From an archaeon (GTDB lineage: Archaea; Aenigmatarchaeota; Aenigmatarchaeia; GW2011-AR5; GCA-2688965): DNA of 6,376 nucleotides. A program made the translations under genes and the position numbers. Below the pieces are notes generated by a model. It was not told the origin of the DNA. It was given only the letters and a program-made list of their open reading frames with translations, and made no database searches. The stretch lies in assembly GCA_002688965.1 (NCBI GenBank), contig NZEE01000007.1, forward strand, positions 31,058 through 37,433. Direction: 5' to 3'. Below, one piece after another: positions 5,236 through 6,376 of this stretch. Position 1 is the first letter of the stretch. Each line of letters begins with the position of its first letter.

Positions 5236-6376
5236 ATGATTAGCCAAGATAACGCTAGATACTTAGTGGTGTTAGTATTTGCAATAGTATTTGCAGCAAC
5301 AATTGGTGTTATAGGACAATCACCTACAGGAAATATTATTGGTATACTTCCACCAACTCCAGATGATGCAACAATAACAACAAACCTTTCAACAGAAATA
5401 AAAGTAAATTTAACTGAGTTCAACTTAACAAATATGACATACACTTGGAACACTACAAGTTATGCAATTTATAATAACTCGCTTGTTCTTATGTTAAATT
5501 TTGATAATGTTTCTAGTTTAGGAGAAAATCAAACAATCGTTACTGACGTAAGTAAGTATGGAAATAATGGAACTATTGTTGGAGCAGTTTGGAATTCTAG
5601 TGGAAAGTATGGTGGTGGGTTTGAATTTGATGGTGTTTCCGGTTCAATTGATTTAGGGAAGCCAGCTAGCTTAAACATAAGTGGGAATATAACAATATCC
5701 GCATGGATAAAAATGAGAACACCTTCAAATATTCTGCCAAGGATTGTAGATAGTTGGGATACAGATGGTGATGATCAAGGATTCATACTACACATAGTTG
5801 ATGCGGGTGATTTAGCTAAATTTTCTGTGGGCAGTGGTTCAGCTATATCTGCTTTTGCTATACCTCAGGAGCAGTGGGTCCATTTAGTAGGAAACTGGAA
5901 TGGTTCTCATATAAATTTATATGTCAACGGTTCATTAGTAAATTCTACAAGTTATGCAGGACAAATGGGCATTTCTAAAAGAAACGTTGTGATTGGAAAT
6001 ATTGATATAGGTACAAGAGAATTCAACGGTACAATCGATGAAGTAAGAATTTGGAACATAAGCTTAACTGCAGATCAAATACGTCAGCAATATATGACTA
6101 ATCTAAATAAATATGGTACAGATGATTGGTTACTATATGTAAATCAAACAGTAGCCGAACCATATAAGAATTATACTTTTCCTTACCAAGCATGTGCTTT
6201 TGATAATTTGGGAAATGAAAATTGTACCGGATCTAGAGAAATAACAATACTGGGTGTAGCGCCACCAATTACTTATAACAATCCAACACCCGCTAACCAA
6301 ACTATAACAACTAACACTTCTTTCATAGTAAATGTTTCTATTAATGAATCATCTTTAGGACAAGTCAAATATATTT
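5236..6376 (+). CDS. Secreted or anchored LamG-domain surface glycoprotein, N-terminal part (runs off window)
   Basis: An open frame of 380 codons continues past the right edge. The ATG at 5236 is the first in frame after a TGA at 5227. Residues 8-27 are a hydrophobic signal or anchor segment (RYLVVLVFAIVFAATIGVIG). Residues 50-82 are threonine- and asparagine-rich (TYTWNTTSYAIYNNS). Residues 83-286 match a concanavalin A-like LamG_3 domain: LVLMLNFDN, DVSKYGNNGTIVGA, FEFDGVSGSIDLG, ISAWIKM, WVHLVGNWNG, INLYVNGSLV, and the closing FNGTIDEVRIWN. Residues 290-340, with cysteines at 320 and 330, look like the end of an Ig-like module; PTPANQTITTN (350-360) starts another. I count 24 N-X-S/T sequons, which fits a heavily N-glycosylated extracellular protein. 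LamG domains bind carbohydrate or protein ligands; the target here is unknown. It is transcribed divergently from the small membrane-protein gene. Confidence 0.9.
   Translation, partial: MISQDNARYLVVLVFAIVFAATIGVIGQSPTGNIIGILPPTPDDATITTNLSTEIKVNLTEFNLTNMTYTWNTTSYAIYNNSLVLMLNFDNVSSLGENQTIVTDVSKYGNNGTIVGAVWNSSGKYGGGFEFDGVSGSIDLGKPASLNISGNITISAWIKMRTPSNILPRIVDSWDTDGDDQGFILHIVDAGDLAKFSVGSGSAISAFAIPQEQWVHLVGNWNGSHINLYVNGSLVNSTSYAGQMGISKRNVVIGNIDIGTREFNGTIDEVRIWNISLTADQIRQQYMTNLNKYGTDDWLLYVNQTVAEPYKNYTFPYQACAFDNLGNENCTGSREITILGVAPPITYNNPTPANQTITTNTSFIVNVSINESSLGQVKYI

Noticed and set aside
5130..5453. Minus-strand open frame of 107 codons across the divergent promoter and the LamG start
   Set aside because: It runs antisense to the clear signal segment and N-terminus of the LamG protein, overlaps the start of the small membrane gene, and its translation shows no family features. 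It is a shadow frame.
1..6376. CRISPR arrays, tRNA or rRNA genes, defence systems
   Set aside because: No regularly spaced repeats, cloverleaf-like or rRNA-like segments, or defence-protein motifs were seen; almost all of the window is protein-coding with short gaps.

Overview
The window looks like AT-rich archaeal chromosome. Four things in the sequence say so. (1) The left edge carries the first 26 codons of a gene whose product has the zinc-knuckle start (CDHCIGRQFA) typical of archaeal Pus10. (2) There is a short-form RNase Z of about 304 residues. (3) TATA-like boxes are centred about 26 nt upstream of several start codons, as in leaderless archaeal transcripts, while genes inside operons have GGTGAT or GAGGGA Shine-Dalgarno sites instead. 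(4) A predicted surface protein is packed with N-glycosylation sequons. The style of the LamG surface protein resembles proteins I associate with uncultivated DPANN-type archaea, but that placement is only an inference.

Layout, left to right: start of pus10 (minus strand, cut by the window edge); two tandem paralogous genes on the minus strand (120-2018 and 2015-3934, overlapping by 4 nt); rnz for RNase Z (minus); a small two-helix membrane protein gene (minus) just upstream of rnz, probably in the same transcript; a 92-nt divergent promoter region; and on the plus strand the first 380 codons of a secreted or membrane-anchored LamG-domain glycoprotein that runs off the right edge. No stretch longer than 300 bases lacks a gene, and I see no RNA genes, CRISPR arrays or insertion sequences.

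The centrepiece is the tandem pair. Each encodes an APC-superfamily amino-acid/polyamine-type permease of about 12 membrane helices, fused directly at its cytoplasmic C-terminus to a complete class I SAM-dependent methyltransferase domain. I do not know this architecture as a described family. The two methyltransferase domains align without gaps over 191 residues at 143 identities (75%), while the permease halves are clearly more divergent. The high-identity DNA repeat begins exactly at the fusion joint (695 and 2590). Within it, long runs are identical even at silent positions, yet one block at the catalytic loop is almost wholly different. This suggests two transporters of different specificity sharing one methylation module kept alike by gene conversion or strong constraint, with one copy altered at its active site. 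A possible role is methylation of the substrate as it enters, or membrane-tethered methylation of a lipid or other target. The substrate cannot be read from the sequence.

Predicted transcription units: the upstream permease-methyltransferase gene has its own leaderless promoter in the 42-nt gap after rnz and drives the second copy by translational coupling; pus10 has its own leaderless promoter; the small membrane gene and rnz form a two-gene unit; the LamG gene is transcribed divergently from it.
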